A stretch of 5,981 bases of DNA. It comes from Candidatus Izemoplasmatales bacterium (GTDB lineage Bacteria; Bacillota_I; Bacilli_A; Izemoplasmatales; Hujiaoplasmataceae). Positions 5,385-5,981 of the stretch are shown one piece after another. The stretch's first letter is position 1, and every line of letters begins with the position of its first letter. Under the pieces are notes generated by a model. That model saw only the letters and a program-made list of their open reading frames with translations. It was not told the origin of the DNA and did no database searches. The position numbers were made by a program, and so were the translations under genes. The stretch is from positions 1 to 5,981 of the forward strand of contig JAQWBC010000068.1 of assembly GCA_028707415.1 (NCBI GenBank), given 5' to 3'.

Positions 5385-5981
5385 ATTTGATTTCTTTATT
5401 TGCCTGCATAATCGGTTGATGAATCGGTATTGGATAATTTCCGTTAAAACAAGCTAAACAATGTTGATTAGGCTTGCGGCCAACGGCCTCAATCAAGCCA
5501 GGAATTGATAAGAAAGCTAACGAATCCGCATGGATATCATGAGCAACTTCAAGGATGGTTTTGTGAGCGGAAATCAATTCATCATAAGTCGAAAAGTCAA
5601 CACCATAAAAGCAAGGAAATTTAATTTCCGGAGCCGCAATCCGGACATGAATTTCTATCGCTCCTGCACTTTTTAAAAGCCCGACAAGCTGTTTTATCGT
5701 TGTGCCACGGACGATTGAATCATCAATTAACACCACGCGCTTCCCGGAAACAACAGCGCGGACCGCTGACAGTTTTAAACCTACCGATGCTTCGCGCATG
5801 GACTGAACCGGTTCGATAAAGGTGCGGTTTGCAGATTTATTCTTGAGCATACCCAGTTCAAATGGTAAATGTGATGCTTCACTGTATCCAATAGCAGCGC
5901 TCATTCCCGAATCAGGAACACCGATGACAATATCGGCATCAACGGCCGCTTCTTTTGCTAAGCGCATCCCACAAGCTTTTC
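5383..5981 (-). CDS. purF: Amidophosphoribosyltransferase (glutamine PRPP amidotransferase), C-terminal 198 residues
   Basis: First committed step of purine synthesis: PRPP + glutamine gives phosphoribosylamine. Only the C-terminal phosphoribosyltransferase part is in the window. The reading frame is open through the right edge (codons Lys-Ala-Cys-Gly precede the Met at 5967), so that Met is not the start. Numbering from the Lys codon at 5979, GVPDSGMSAAIGY is at 20-32 and the PRPP-binding motif VVLIDDSIVRGTT at 82-94. Cysteines stand at 123 (PCFYG), 174 and 177 (CLAC). These match three of the four Fe4S4 ligands of B. subtilis PurF (C382, C437, C440); the fourth would be upstream of the cut. 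The enzyme therefore belongs to the Fe-S, oxygen-labile Bacillus type rather than the E. coli type without a cluster. The family is usually feedback-inhibited by purine nucleotides. TAA stop; purM follows after 13 nt. Confidence 0.96.
   Translation of the reverse strand, partial: KACGMRLAKEAAVDADIVIGVPDSGMSAAIGYSEASHLPFELGMLKNKSANRTFIEPVQSMREASVGLKLSAVRAVVSGKRVVLIDDSIVRGTTIKQLVGLLKSAGAIEIHVRIAAPEIKFPCFYGVDFSTYDELISAHKTILEVAHDIHADSLAFLSIPGLIEAVGRKPNQHCLACFNGNYPIPIHQPIMQANKEIK

Noticed and set aside
1..5981. CRISPR array, tRNA/rRNA, insertion sequence, phage or defence genes
   Set aside because: No regularly spaced repeats, no tRNA-like cloverleaf, no transposase or terminal repeats were seen. 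Apart from the 184-nt gap the window is covered by recognised metabolic and membrane genes.

Overview
The window reads as a low-GC Bacillota-type (Firmicute or related) chromosome. Every gene lies on the minus strand, so transcription runs from right (5981) to left (1). The gene order purF-purM-purN-purH-purD is the one known from the Bacillus-type purine operon. PurF carries the Fe-S cluster cysteines of the B. subtilis-type enzyme. TGA ends four of the six visible genes, so the standard bacterial code applies and the organism is not a UGA-recoding Mycoplasma. I cannot name a species from the sequence alone.

Right part (5981 to 1045): the distal half of a de novo purine operon. In transcription order it holds the 3' end of purF (PRPP amidotransferase, step 1), purM (AIR synthase, step 5), purN (GAR transformylase, step 3), purH (AICAR transformylase/IMP cyclohydrolase, steps 9 and 10) and purD (GAR synthetase, step 2). 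The genes are tightly packed. There is a 13-nt gap at purF/purM, a 7-nt overlap at purM/purN, a 20-nt overlap at purN/purH and a 1-nt TGATG overlap at purH/purD. The purH start is best placed at 3788, not at an in-frame TTG upstream that encodes the Shine-Dalgarno itself. The earlier operon genes (purE to purL in Bacillus) would lie beyond 5981.

Middle (1044 to 861): a 184-nt non-coding gap. It holds a likely rho-independent terminator whose upstream arm sits inside the last purD codons, followed by two further perfect 9-bp inverted repeats of unknown role ahead of the next gene.

Left part (860 to 1): a separate two-gene unit. A four-helix GtrA-family membrane protein starts with TTG behind a strong ribosome binding site. 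It overlaps by ATGA the start of an FAD-dependent oxidoreductase of the amine oxidase/UDP-galactopyranose mutase-like superfamily, which is cut by the window edge. This pair is unrelated to purines and probably belongs to lipid-linked sugar or cell-surface glycan metabolism. Most of the window is ordinary housekeeping sequence. The points worth a second look are the intergenic inverted repeats, the terminator overlapping a coding end, and the uncharacterised gtrA-oxidoreductase pair.
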